From contig NZ_VUMS01000018.1 in assembly GCF_009696065.1 (NCBI RefSeq), positions 1 to 63,169 of the forward strand: a stretch of DNA of 63,169 nucleotides, given 5' to 3'. The notes beneath the pieces were generated by a model. The model was not told the DNA's origin, ran no database searches, and was given only the letters and a program-made list of their open reading frames with translations. This document shows, piece by piece, positions 8,626 to 16,749 of this stretch (its first letter is position 1; each line of letters opens with the position of its first letter). Source of the stretch: Oliverpabstia intestinalis. Its GTDB lineage: Bacteria; Bacillota; Clostridia; Lachnospirales; Lachnospiraceae. The translations under genes were made by a program, and so were the position numbers.

Positions 8626-9408
8626 ATGAAACGATTTTGGAAAGACATAAAGCGCTATATGCCTTATGCAAAATATGCAACAAAATCGGGATTGAAGTCA
8701 GAAGTGGCCAGCTCACATTTGAGCTGGCTATGGTGGATTTTGGATCCTATTTTATTTATGCTGGTATACTGGTTTATTTTCATGGTGATTTTCGGACAGA
8801 AAAAAGAATATTTTCATATCTTTGTCTTTGTAGGTCTGTCCATGTGGAATCTGTTTAATAAAACAGTATCCGGAAGCGTACGGATCGTGGCGGCGAACCG
8901 GGCGGTAGTAACGAAAGTATATATTCCCAAGTATTTCCTGATCATTATTCTGCTGTTTCAGAATCTGTTTAAGATGATGATTTCTTTTGGAATCGTGATC
9001 GTGATGATGCTCTGGTCCCATGTACCGGTTTCGTATAATGTGATCTATGTGATTCCGATCTTTGTGGATCTGATTCTGATAACCTTTGGTGTGAGTGCGA
9101 TACTGGCTCATTTTGGGGTTTTCTTTGATGACCTTAAGAATATTACCAACGTGGGGTTACGAATTCTTTTTTATATGTCTGGTATCTTTTACGTGATCAC
9201 AGACAGAGTCAATGAAGCGATCGCCACATTGTTATTAAAGGTGAATCCCGTGGGATTTCTGATCGATGCCTGCCGGTCGTCACTGGTTTACTGTGAGACA
9301 CCGCACAGAAGACTGATTTTGCTGTGGTTTGTGATCGGAGCAGTATTATCGGCAATCGGTGTGGCAATCATATATAAAAATGAAAATAATTATGTAAAGG
9401 TAATATAG
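8626..9408 (+). CDS. tagG: ABC-2 type permease, TagG-like teichoic acid exporter
   Basis: A 260-residue polytopic permease with about six membrane helices and the N-terminal amphipathic segment with SHLSWLWWILDPILFMLVYWFIF, as in TagG and other polysaccharide/polyol-phosphate exporters. It pairs with the ATPase that starts 66 bases later. Its place between glycerophosphotransferase genes supports export of undecaprenyl-linked teichoic acid. The symbol is by family and context. Confidence 0.88.
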   Translation: MKRFWKDIKRYMPYAKYATKSGLKSEVASSHLSWLWWILDPILFMLVYWFIFMVIFGQKKEYFHIFVFVGLSMWNLFNKTVSGSVRIVAANRAVVTKVYIPKYFLIIILLFQNLFKMMISFGIVIVMMLWSHVPVSYNVIYVIPIFVDLILITFGVSAILAHFGVFFDDLKNITNVGLRILFYMSGIFYVITDRVNEAIATLLLKVNPVGFLIDACRSSLVYCETPHRRLILLWFVIGAVLSAIGVAIIYKNENNYVKVI

Positions 9409-9474
9409 AATGTGTTGCCGGTCAGCTGACCAAAGCAGAGGCCAGTGTGACAAATCTACGAAAGGATTTAAGCT

Positions 9475-10206
9475 ATGAAACCAGGAAATGCAATTGAGGT
9501 AAAAGATCTGAAGATTACCTACAAGTGTGTAAAGTCTCTTTCTATGAGAAAAAGTCTTTTTCATCTGAGAAAGAGTAAGCTGGAAGTATATGAAGCCCTG
9601 AGAGGTATCTCTTTTGAAGTGAAAAAGGGAGAAATCATGGGAATCGTCGGAAAGAATGGAAGCGGTAAATCCACGTTGCTCCGCGCAATTGCCGGAATTT
9701 TTTCGGCGGACTCCGGAAGTATTGAACTGGAATCGGATTCTGTATCCCTCCTTTCCATCGGTGTTGGATTTCAGAAAAAATTAAGCGGACGGGAAAACAT
9801 TATTTTATCGGGAATGCTGCTGGGTTTCTCGGAGCAGGAAGTACGGGATAAGATGGATGAGATTATCGAGTTTGCCAATCTGGGAAAATTCATCGATATG
9901 CCGGTAAAGACTTATTCCAGCGGTATGTATTCAAAACTGGCATTTTCTATTACGGCGGTTCTTGAAACAGATATTATGCTGATTGACGAGGTTTTGAGCG
10001 TGGGTGATGCCAAGTTCAAGAAGAAGAGTTATAAGAAGATGCAGGAACTGATCATGGATGAGAATCGTACTGTAGTAATCGTATCGCACAGTACAGAGAC
10101 GCTGGAGAAGTTGTGTACTAGTCTGTTATGGCTCCATGAAGGGGAGATTAAGATGCAGGGTGATACGAAGACTGTATTGGATGCCTATAATGAATTTATG
10201 GCATAA
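9475..10206 (+). CDS. tagH: ABC transporter ATPase, TagH-like
   Basis: A 243-residue ATPase with Walker A GKNGSGKST at 59-67, the family signature KTYSSGMYSKLAFS, Walker B and DEVLSVGD typical of polysaccharide exporters. Compared with Bacillus TagH it lacks the long C-terminal extension, and unlike the ATPase at 24270 it has no C-terminal carbohydrate-binding region. AAAGGA precedes the ATG. The intergenic gap to the permease contains a perfect palindrome GGTCAGCTGACC at 9420-9431. Confidence 0.9.
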   Translation: MKPGNAIEVKDLKITYKCVKSLSMRKSLFHLRKSKLEVYEALRGISFEVKKGEIMGIVGKNGSGKSTLLRAIAGIFSADSGSIELESDSVSLLSIGVGFQKKLSGRENIILSGMLLGFSEQEVRDKMDEIIEFANLGKFIDMPVKTYSSGMYSKLAFSITAVLETDIMLIDEVLSVGDAKFKKKSYKKMQELIMDENRTVVIVSHSTETLEKLCTSLLWLHEGEIKMQGDTKTVLDAYNEFMA

Positions 10207-10270
10207 AGAGGCGGTTCAGAAGATAAGTAACCGGATGATGTGATTGTATGTAGAAAGACAGGGGAAAAAG

Positions 10271-11515
10271 ATGAGTGCCTGGAAATGGATGGCCAGAATC
10301 TGCAGCAAGACTCCATGGATGAAAACATGGAGTCTTCGTGTGTATTACTGGTGGAAAAAACTGCAGTATCAGAAGGGATATGTGGAAAAGGAAGAGATCA
10401 ATCCGAAAAAGGTGATTTTTGAGGCGTATATGGGAAAAAAATATGCGTGCAGTCCAAAAGCGCTATATCAGGCGATGTGCCGGGATCCGCAGTATCAGGA
10501 CTGGGAGTTGATCTGGGCGTTCCGGGAACCGGAGAAGTATCACGAGATGGAGCAGGAGCCGCATACAAAAGTAGTTCGTTATCGAAGCGGGGAATATTAC
10601 CGTGCATATGCATCCGCGAAGTTCTGGGTGACGAATTCGCGGCTTCCGAGGGAACTGCAGCCGAAAGAAGGGCAGGAATATATTCAGTGCTGGCATGGGA
10701 CACCGTTAAAACGGTTGGGATATGATCTGGATCATTATGCAGAAAAAAATGGAAGTCTGCGGGAAGTACAGGAAAATTATCTGGAAGAGACAAAACGGGT
10801 AACGCATATGCCATCGCCATCCGAATTCTATTCTGAAAAGATTGCGTCGGCCTTTCATCTGAAGAAAGAGGGAAAAGAGCAGGTACTTCTGGAACTGGGA
10901 TACCCGAGAAATGATGATCTGATTGAGTTCTCAGATATGGATTGTGAGAAGGCGCGTCAGGAACTGAGAATTCCGAAGGGCAAGAAAGTAATTCTGTATG
11001 CACCGACCTGGCGGGAGAATCAGCATCTCCCGGGTGAGGGATATCAGTTTCAGCTGCCGGTGGATTTTAAACGGTGGCGAGAAGTGCTTGGCGAGGAATA
11101 TGTGGTGTTGTTCCGGGCACATTATTTTATCAGTAATTCCTTTGATTTTGAAGCGTTTCAGGGGTTTGTTTATGATGTGTCGCAGATGGATGACATCAAT
11201 CCTCTGTATCTGGCGGCTGACGTGCTGATCACGGATTATTCGAGTGTATTCTTTGATTATGCCAATCTGAGACGCCCGATTCTGTTTTTCATGTATGATT
11301 ATGAACAGTATAAACATGAGATGCGTGACTTTTACTTCGATATCCACATGCTTCCGGGCCCGGTGTTGATGAACCAGGAAGAAGTGTTGAAAACCCTGAA
11401 GAATCTACCGGATATGGTGGATAAGTATGAAAAGAAATATGCAGAATTCAATAATGTATTTAATCCACATCGGGAACGATGCAGTGAAAAGTATCTGAGA
11501 GAATGGATGAGATAA
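10271..11515 (+). CDS. CDP-glycerol glycerophosphotransferase
   Basis: A 414-residue Glyphos_transf enzyme closely related to the gene at 7304: the same YYWWKK segment, ACSPKA, QCWHGTPLKRLGYDL, VILYAPTWRENQH and ITDYSSVFFDY occur in the same order. I chose ATG 10271, preceded by GGGG and an A-rich spacer; the frame extends to a TTG at 10244 without a ribosome site. It is the last gene of the module and is followed by a bidirectional terminator. It may be the chain polymerase or add a second glycerol-phosphate decoration. Confidence 0.9.
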   Translation: MSAWKWMARICSKTPWMKTWSLRVYYWWKKLQYQKGYVEKEEINPKKVIFEAYMGKKYACSPKALYQAMCRDPQYQDWELIWAFREPEKYHEMEQEPHTKVVRYRSGEYYRAYASAKFWVTNSRLPRELQPKEGQEYIQCWHGTPLKRLGYDLDHYAEKNGSLREVQENYLEETKRVTHMPSPSEFYSEKIASAFHLKKEGKEQVLLELGYPRNDDLIEFSDMDCEKARQELRIPKGKKVILYAPTWRENQHLPGEGYQFQLPVDFKRWREVLGEEYVVLFRAHYFISNSFDFEAFQGFVYDVSQMDDINPLYLAADVLITDYSSVFFDYANLRRPILFFMYDYEQYKHEMRDFYFDIHMLPGPVLMNQEEVLKTLKNLPDMVDKYEKKYAEFNNVFNPHRERCSEKYLREWMR

Positions 11516-11518
11516 AAA

Positions 11519-11548
11519 AATAACACCTTTTATGGTGTTATTTTTTTA
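11519..11548. terminator. Bidirectional terminator between convergent operons
   Basis: AATAACACC pairs with GGTGTTATT around the loop TTTTAT, with A and T tracts on both sides. It serves the glycerophosphotransferase operon on the plus strand and the DUF2304 operon on the minus strand, whose stop codon overlaps it. Confidence 0.9.
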
Positions 11549-11896
11549 TCTCGTCGTATCCTTCAATTCTTTTTTTAAAAGAGCAATTTCCTGGGTTAAG
11601 TTTTTATTGGATTCTACTAATTTAGAGAGCAGAATCGTGTGGGAAAGTGCCAGTAAAAACAGCAGAATAATGGCAACCAGGAAAATCATATTGGAAGCCA
11701 GCTGAATCCCAAGGCACTTGCATAAAAAGGTAAGAATCGATGGGAATAAGTCGATGATCAGCAAACAAAAATCAACGATTATCCAGGAAAGTACGTATTT
11801 GATTTCCAGTTTCTTCTTTAAAACAGAGCGCAGCAGTTTATAAAGAAGAAAAACCAGTAAAACTGCCAGAATTATTTGTATCCTATATTCATGCAT
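11546..11896 (-). CDS. DUF2304 family membrane protein
   Basis: A 116-residue small membrane protein with about three hydrophobic helices and a C-terminal charged coiled segment (SKLVESNKNLTQEIALLKKEL). This pattern and its place next to a dolichol-phosphate-mannose-synthase-like gene match DUF2304, a family usually found beside such glycosyltransferases. I chose ATG 11896 because GAGGTG lies seven bases before it; an upstream GTG at 11911 overlaps that ribosome site. It probably assists the GT2 enzyme at 11921 at the membrane. The biochemical function is unknown. Confidence 0.8.
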   Translation of the reverse strand: MHEYRIQIILAVLLVFLLYKLLRSVLKKKLEIKYVLSWIIVDFCLLIIDLFPSILTFLCKCLGIQLASNMIFLVAIILLFLLALSHTILLSKLVESNKNLTQEIALLKKELKDTTR

Positions 11897-11920
11897 ATGT
11901 AAACACCTCACTGAGATATA

Positions 11921-12607
11921 TCATCGAATCCGTTCTATCAGAATCGCAATGGTAACTTTTACCATATAATAAATGGAATTTAATGGAGAAATAGAGGAAA
12001 CACCACCGGCGCGGGCACGCATAATGACAGGAATTTCCTGTACTTTTTTCTTGCGTTTCAGGACGGCAACGATACTTTCCGGTTCCGGATAATCACGTGG
12101 ATACTCTTTGGCAAAGTATTGGATAATATCTTTGTTGATCATGCGGAGTCCTGAGGTGGGATCAGTGATGGTTTTTCCGGTCAGCAGACGGATCAGCCAG
12201 GTAAAGTATTTGATACCGGTACGACGCAGTCCGGACGACTGAAAGCCTTCCTTGGTAATAAAACGGGATCCGATCAGCATGTCCAGTTTTTTTTCCTGCA
12301 TAACCTGAAGCATTTGTTCGAGAAAGCGAGGATCATGTTGTCCGTCTCCATCTACCTGTACAGCGTAATCATATCCATGATTGCAGGCATATTTATAACC
12401 GGTTTGTACGGCACCACCGATTCCAAGATTGACAGGAAGATCAATATAGTGGAAATGGTTTTTCTCACAGATTTCTTTTGTTCGATCTTTTGAACAGTCG
12501 TTAATTACAATATAATCAAAGTTCGGTGCATGTTCCAAAATATCCCGCACGGTTTGTTCGATACATGCTTCTTCATTATAAGCGGGAATAATAATTAAAC
12601 TTTTCAT
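11921..12607 (-). CDS. GT2, dolichol/undecaprenyl-phosphate sugar synthase-like
   Basis: A 228-residue family 2 glycosyltransferase of the DPM1 type: IIPAYNEE at the start, VINDCSKDRT, NLGIGGAVQTGYKYA, VDGDGQHDP (the DxD metal site) and GSRF. Such enzymes make lipid-phosphate-linked monosaccharides used on the outer membrane face. It overlaps the upstream GT2 gene by four bases (ATGA) and is followed by DUF2304, a frequent partner. Its product could be flipped by GtrA or the small-transporter pair encoded elsewhere in the window. Confidence 0.88.
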   Translation of the reverse strand: MKSLIIIPAYNEEACIEQTVRDILEHAPNFDYIVINDCSKDRTKEICEKNHFHYIDLPVNLGIGGAVQTGYKYACNHGYDYAVQVDGDGQHDPRFLEQMLQVMQEKKLDMLIGSRFITKEGFQSSGLRRTGIKYFTWLIRLLTGKTITDPTSGLRMINKDIIQYFAKEYPRDYPEPESIVAVLKRKKKVQEIPVIMRARAGGVSSISPLNSIYYMVKVTIAILIERIR

Positions 12608-13410
12608 TTGTTCTCCAATTCGTTTGATTTTTCACTTGATGAATAGGCGCGTGTCAGAAGCCGGGCAATCGGCTTTGGCCAGAACTTGCAAAACATCTGG
12701 AAATCTTCATTTCCACGTGCAGAATCGCCAAGAATGGCGGATGTTTCCGAGCCATCATGAATTCGGTGATACATCAGGATCCTGTTACAATAGACAAAGG
12801 CTCCTCTTTTCCTGGAAAGCAGTTCCCATGCCTGCCAGTCTTCGTCACTTCGAAAACCAGGGAAGAAGATCTGATCCGGAAGATTATCTTTTACGAAGGT
12901 TACAGAAGGACAACAGATTGGACAGCCGAAGGAAAGAACCCGTCGGCGGACAAAAATACTGTTATGAAATATCTTCAGGTGCAACGGAAGCAACATTGTA
13001 CGTTTTACCTTTAAAAGCGTATTTTTATTTACAATAGCTCCGTTTCTCAGTTCTCCATAGTCTGTAAAGGCAATCAATGGATGTCTGGCAGCAGAAAGTT
13101 GCTGTAACACAGTTTCAGTATAAAGCCGATCATAAGTATCGTCCTGGTGTGCGATGGTCATCAGTTCCGTTCTGGCACTTCGGTAAGCAAACATCCAGTC
13201 CTGGGTGATGCCGGATTCTCCGTGATTGATGAAAAGCTCCAGATGGTATTTTTCAGCCATATTTTGAATGTAAGCGTTATCTGTGGAAGTGACAATAATT
13301 ATTGTAGAAGGAATCGTCTGTCCCAGAAGTGACTGAATACACTCTTCCAGAAACGGACTTTCCTTATATGCACAAATGGCAAATGTGTGATTTTTTCCCG
13401 TATAATTCAT
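12604..13410 (-). CDS. GT2 family glycosyltransferase
   Basis: A 268-residue GT2 enzyme with an N-terminal AICAYKESPFLEECIQSLL, IIVTSTDN and the metal-site region HQDDTYD, followed by an acceptor region with FRSDEDWQAWELLSRKRG. There are no convincing membrane helices, so it acts in the cytoplasm or peripherally on a lipid-linked acceptor. It has an AAAGGAT ribosome site and lies between the repeat protein gene and the DPM1-like gene in one minus-strand operon. Donor and acceptor are unknown. Confidence 0.85.
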   Translation of the reverse strand: MNYTGKNHTFAICAYKESPFLEECIQSLLGQTIPSTIIIVTSTDNAYIQNMAEKYHLELFINHGESGITQDWMFAYRSARTELMTIAHQDDTYDRLYTETVLQQLSAARHPLIAFTDYGELRNGAIVNKNTLLKVKRTMLLPLHLKIFHNSIFVRRRVLSFGCPICCPSVTFVKDNLPDQIFFPGFRSDEDWQAWELLSRKRGAFVYCNRILMYHRIHDGSETSAILGDSARGNEDFQMFCKFWPKPIARLLTRAYSSSEKSNELENK

Positions 13411-13457
13411 TTATTTTATCCTTTTAACAAAATATCATACAAACTTTAGCTTATTTT

Positions 13458-15260
13458 TTAATGCTTGTCAAGGTGAGAGGAGGAATCGTAAGAATCCTTA
13501 CGTTTTTTGAGGTCCATCTGTTCCAGAGTTTCGAAGAAAGCAATATCTTTCTGGCGCATCTGAGCAAGCTCCTTTTTTCGTTTCTTTTTGTGATGCCATC
13601 TTCGAATCTTCAGATAAAAGAGGAAGATCAGTAAAATTACGATCAGAAACAGGATGGAAAGCAAAAGAACAAGCATCCAGTCCACGCGGCTGTAGATCAG
13701 TTCGATTGTATGGTCGGACTGAATGGCAGTCAGCGTGATATTATTTTCTCCCTTTTTGAAAGTATACTCTTTTCCATCCACCAGGCAGGAGTGCAGAAAA
13801 CAGGAGGTATCCGGTGTGGCGGTGGTTGTGTAGGAATCCCCGCGGTAGACTGTAACCGGAGAAGTATCCACGGTACCGTTTTGGGCTGTAACAGTGATTG
13901 TATATGACGGGATCGGTTTGAAAGTCACATCAATCGTGTGATCCGAAGTCAGATCATCAAATACATAGCCGGAAGTGTCACTGGTAACAGGGACAGTGGT
14001 ACCATCTACAGTGAGAGTATCTACAACGTAATGCTCATCAGGAGTAAAAGTGACAGACAAAGGTTCATGCTCTTTCCCGGATGGGGAGGTATCGATGGTT
14101 CCGTTGGTAGCTGAGGTAGAGACGGTATAGACCGGTATTTCTTCAAAAACAGCCTGTATTGTGCGATCTTCCTGCAGATCTGTGAATGTATAGGAAAGAG
14201 GATATTGGCTGACATCCACAGCTTCGCCGTCAATCAGAAGAGACTGCAGGCGATGATCGGTATCGCATCCGTAGGAGACGGTATAGGAACCGCCTTCATC
14301 GATTTCCAGATTGCTGTCCGTGATTTTTCCGTTTTCCGCACTGGTTGTAACACTATGGACCAGTGGAAGGGTGGCTTCGTACAGACGGAAGCGAGTGGTA
14401 CCGATGATGGCAGATGCCATCAGAAAATGTCCGGGTTCGAGCTGGCAGATGCCTTCCGGCTCGACCTCAAAGGCATCATGACCTGGCAGTGTGAGGTAAT
14501 AACTTCCAATTCGTTTTTGCCGGGAGATCGAATAAACATCCAGTACATTCATATAGCCTTCCCGCTGCATATATGGAATGCTGATAATCGCATCGCCGGA
14601 AACACAAAAATCCTGGAAGGAACTGCGGCTGTAGGAAAGATGCAGATTTAATTTATCTATGATCTGAAAATTACTGTCGGTAAAATAAAAGGCATAATCG
14701 GCAATGCGGTTTGCCATCAGAACATACTGATCTTTTTCCGGAACATAGTCGATGCCAAAGAAATTGATACTTCCGTTTCCGACCTGCACTTTCCGTTTGA
14801 AATGCAAAGTGTTGGCATCAACGATAAAGATGGCTCCGGCATCAGAAGGATCATTGGTAAAAAGACCGGCAATTGCGATCTCCTGGGTACTGGGATTGTA
14901 AGTCATGCCGTTTCCATGTTCATAATCGGTTTCTGTCACGCTGAAAGCATAACTGTACTGTTCTACGGGATTGCCGTCGGTATCTGTGGTGTTTCGGTAG
15001 AAGGCAATCAGGGTGTCCGGATCCGTGCCTTTTTTTGACGCATTTACCAGACATACAATATATTGATCAGTGGCGCACATGGACTGCAGCCAGCCTTTTT
15101 CATTTATTATAGAAGATTCTGTTACCATACTCCATGGAACAGTTTCCAGATCTGAAGTTTTTACAGCGGCAGATACGATCGTACCGGAAAAGAAAAGAAA
15201 AAAGACCGTAAGCAGCATGAAAAATGGATAATAAAAATAGTGGTGTTTAAAAGATTTCAT
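13458..15260 (-). CDS. Membrane-anchored extracellular protein with InlB-like repeats
   Basis: A 600-residue surface protein. It has a signal sequence (residues 1-31, ending VSAA), then about 300 residues of repeated short strands resembling a beta-propeller (YIVCLVNA, GNGMTYNPSTQEIAIAG, FFGIDYVPEKDQYVLMA). Next come three divergent InlB B-repeat-like units of about 70 residues, each with NG-x-I, VDG and HTI/RTI-x-x-x-F patterns. A single membrane helix lies near 525-547, and the tail is basic and cytoplasmic. It has GGAGGGG before ATG and its own promoter, divergent from dacA. It leads the operon with two glycosyltransferases. It may sense or bind a surface polymer; no catalytic site is recognised. 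Confidence 0.75.
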   Translation of the reverse strand: MKSFKHHYFYYPFFMLLTVFFLFFSGTIVSAAVKTSDLETVPWSMVTESSIINEKGWLQSMCATDQYIVCLVNASKKGTDPDTLIAFYRNTTDTDGNPVEQYSYAFSVTETDYEHGNGMTYNPSTQEIAIAGLFTNDPSDAGAIFIVDANTLHFKRKVQVGNGSINFFGIDYVPEKDQYVLMANRIADYAFYFTDSNFQIIDKLNLHLSYSRSSFQDFCVSGDAIISIPYMQREGYMNVLDVYSISRQKRIGSYYLTLPGHDAFEVEPEGICQLEPGHFLMASAIIGTTRFRLYEATLPLVHSVTTSAENGKITDSNLEIDEGGSYTVSYGCDTDHRLQSLLIDGEAVDVSQYPLSYTFTDLQEDRTIQAVFEEIPVYTVSTSATNGTIDTSPSGKEHEPLSVTFTPDEHYVVDTLTVDGTTVPVTSDTSGYVFDDLTSDHTIDVTFKPIPSYTITVTAQNGTVDTSPVTVYRGDSYTTTATPDTSCFLHSCLVDGKEYTFKKGENNITLTAIQSDHTIELIYSRVDWMLVLLLSILFLIVILLIFLFYLKIRRWHHKKKRKKELAQMRQKDIAFFETLEQMDLKKRKDSYDSSSHLDKH

Positions 15261-15288
15261 CTAACCCCTCCTGAACGATACTATTTTC

Positions 15289-15317
15289 AGTATACCATGA
15301 GAGAAAAAACAGGGCAA
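15289..15317 (-). promoter_or_regulatory. Promoter of the minus-strand operon
   Basis: On the minus strand TTGCCC and TATACT are separated by 17 bases, about 30 bases upstream of the repeat-protein start. Confidence 0.6.
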
Positions 15318-15351
15318 TGTTCAGAGAGAAGATTCTGCAAAAACAAAAAAC

Positions 15352-15380
15352 TTGAAGAAAGAACGGATATGAGATAGAAT
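15352..15380 (+). promoter_or_regulatory. Promoter of the carboxypeptidase gene
   Basis: TTGAAG and TAGAAT are separated by 17 bases, 75 bases upstream of the ATG. The same TTGAAG -35 box recurs at 22108 and 42285. Confidence 0.6.
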
Positions 15381-15454
15381 AGTACGAATGAAAGGTAAAT
15401 TTGTAATTGTTCAGAAAATGAACAGGAAGAAAAATACGAGGAGTACATAGTATT

Positions 15455-16717
15455 ATGATAAGAAAAATCTGTAAAAAGGCGACGGTATGGCTGCTGGCTG
15501 GTGTGATCGGTCTGTCAGCTGTCACGGTACAGGCGGCAGAGGTGGATAACGGGGCATCTTATCCGATCACAACAAATGCCATAGAAGGCTGGCCACAGGG
15601 TCCGGATACTTATTCGGAGACAGCAGTGCTGATGGATGCAGATACAGGAACAATCCTTTATAATAAGGGAATGGATGAAAAGAGATATCCGGCGAGTATC
15701 ACAAAGATCATGACGGCACTTCTGGCACTGGAAAACAGCAATCTGGATGATCAGGTGACATTTACAGAGGAATGTCTGGCAGATCAGACATCGGACAGTG
15801 GAAATATCGGCATGCAGGTAGGCGAGGTGCTGACGATGCGTCAGTGTCTGCTGGCGTTGATGATACGGTCAGCAAATGATGTGGCAACACAGATAGCTGT
15901 GCAGATTGCCGGATCGGTAGCTGCCTTTGCAGATATGATGAACCAGAAAGCGCAGGAGCTTGGCTGTGTCAATACACACTTTGTAAATGCCAGCGGAATG
16001 CCGGATGAGAATCATTATACAACGGCACACGATATGGCACTGATTTTCCGGGAAGCAATCAAAAATCAGGATTTTCTGGACATTATCGGTACACAGAGCT
16101 TTACGATTGATCCGACAAATATGAATCCGGAAAGTCGGACGTATTCCACGCATCATGCACTGGTGGCACAGGGAGCACCGGAATACTATGAAGGATGTTT
16201 TGGTGGAAAGACAGGCGTGACGGAAGCATCAAAAAATACACTTGTCAGTGGTGCGACAAGAGATGGAATGACACTGATCGCAGTGGCAATGCGGGCGGAT
16301 GCCGGACAGGTGTGTCAGGATCATATCAGTATGTTTGATTATGGTTTTAATAATTTTCAGAAAGTAGAGGTACCGGGAGGAGCGGTTACGATACCGAAAG
16401 ATGTACAGGTAAGTGATCTGACCAATACAGATAATTCCTATTATTATGGAACGGATTATTATGTGGGAAGCGGTTCCGAAGAGGTGCAGGAGGAAGAACC
16501 TTCAGAGATAGCGGCAGAGGAGACAACGCCGACACCTGAGGTAGTGCCGGAATCTTCTGATTCGAACACGGGACAGGAAGAAAAAACGCAGGATATGACG
16601 GTATATCGATATGTGATCTATATTCTGGCGGGATTGATCGCAGTTACTCTGGTAGTTACGATTATTTCCGGAATTCGAAAACATATGAAAAAGAAAAAAA
16701 GAAGGAGAAAATCCTGA
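15455..16717 (+). CDS. dacA: D-alanyl-D-alanine carboxypeptidase (PBP5/DacA type, S11)
   Basis: A 420-residue peptidoglycan carboxypeptidase that removes the terminal D-Ala of stem peptides outside the cell. It has a signal sequence (residues 1-28, ending VQAA), the catalytic SxxK as SITK at 81-84, SxN as SAN at 139-141 and KTG at 252-254. After the S11 domain comes an acidic Pro/Glu/Thr-rich linker and a C-terminal membrane helix near 385-408 with a basic tail (KKKKRRRKS), in place of the amphipathic anchor common in PBP5. Its stop codon lies in the loop of the terminator. It is monocistronic and convergent with the wall-binding protein gene. Confidence 0.93.
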   Translation: MIRKICKKATVWLLAGVIGLSAVTVQAAEVDNGASYPITTNAIEGWPQGPDTYSETAVLMDADTGTILYNKGMDEKRYPASITKIMTALLALENSNLDDQVTFTEECLADQTSDSGNIGMQVGEVLTMRQCLLALMIRSANDVATQIAVQIAGSVAAFADMMNQKAQELGCVNTHFVNASGMPDENHYTTAHDMALIFREAIKNQDFLDIIGTQSFTIDPTNMNPESRTYSTHHALVAQGAPEYYEGCFGGKTGVTEASKNTLVSGATRDGMTLIAVAMRADAGQVCQDHISMFDYGFNNFQKVEVPGGAVTIPKDVQVSDLTNTDNSYYYGTDYYVGSGSEEVQEEEPSEIAAEETTPTPEVVPESSDSNTGQEEKTQDMTVYRYVIYILAGLIAVTLVVTIISGIRKHMKKKKRRRKS

Positions 16718-16739
16718 TGGATTTTCCCCTTCTTTTTTT
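16701..16739. terminator. Bidirectional terminator
   Basis: GAAGGAGAAAATCC pairs with GGATTTTCCCCTTC around TGAT, with T tracts on both strands. The loop contains the dacA stop codon. It serves dacA and the convergent gene. Confidence 0.88.
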
Positions 16740-16749
16740 CTTGATTTGT

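Noticed and set aside
9420-9431. Palindrome GGTCAGCTGACC between tagG and tagH as an operator
   Set aside because: A single 12-base palindrome within an operon and without a promoter next to it is weak evidence for regulation.
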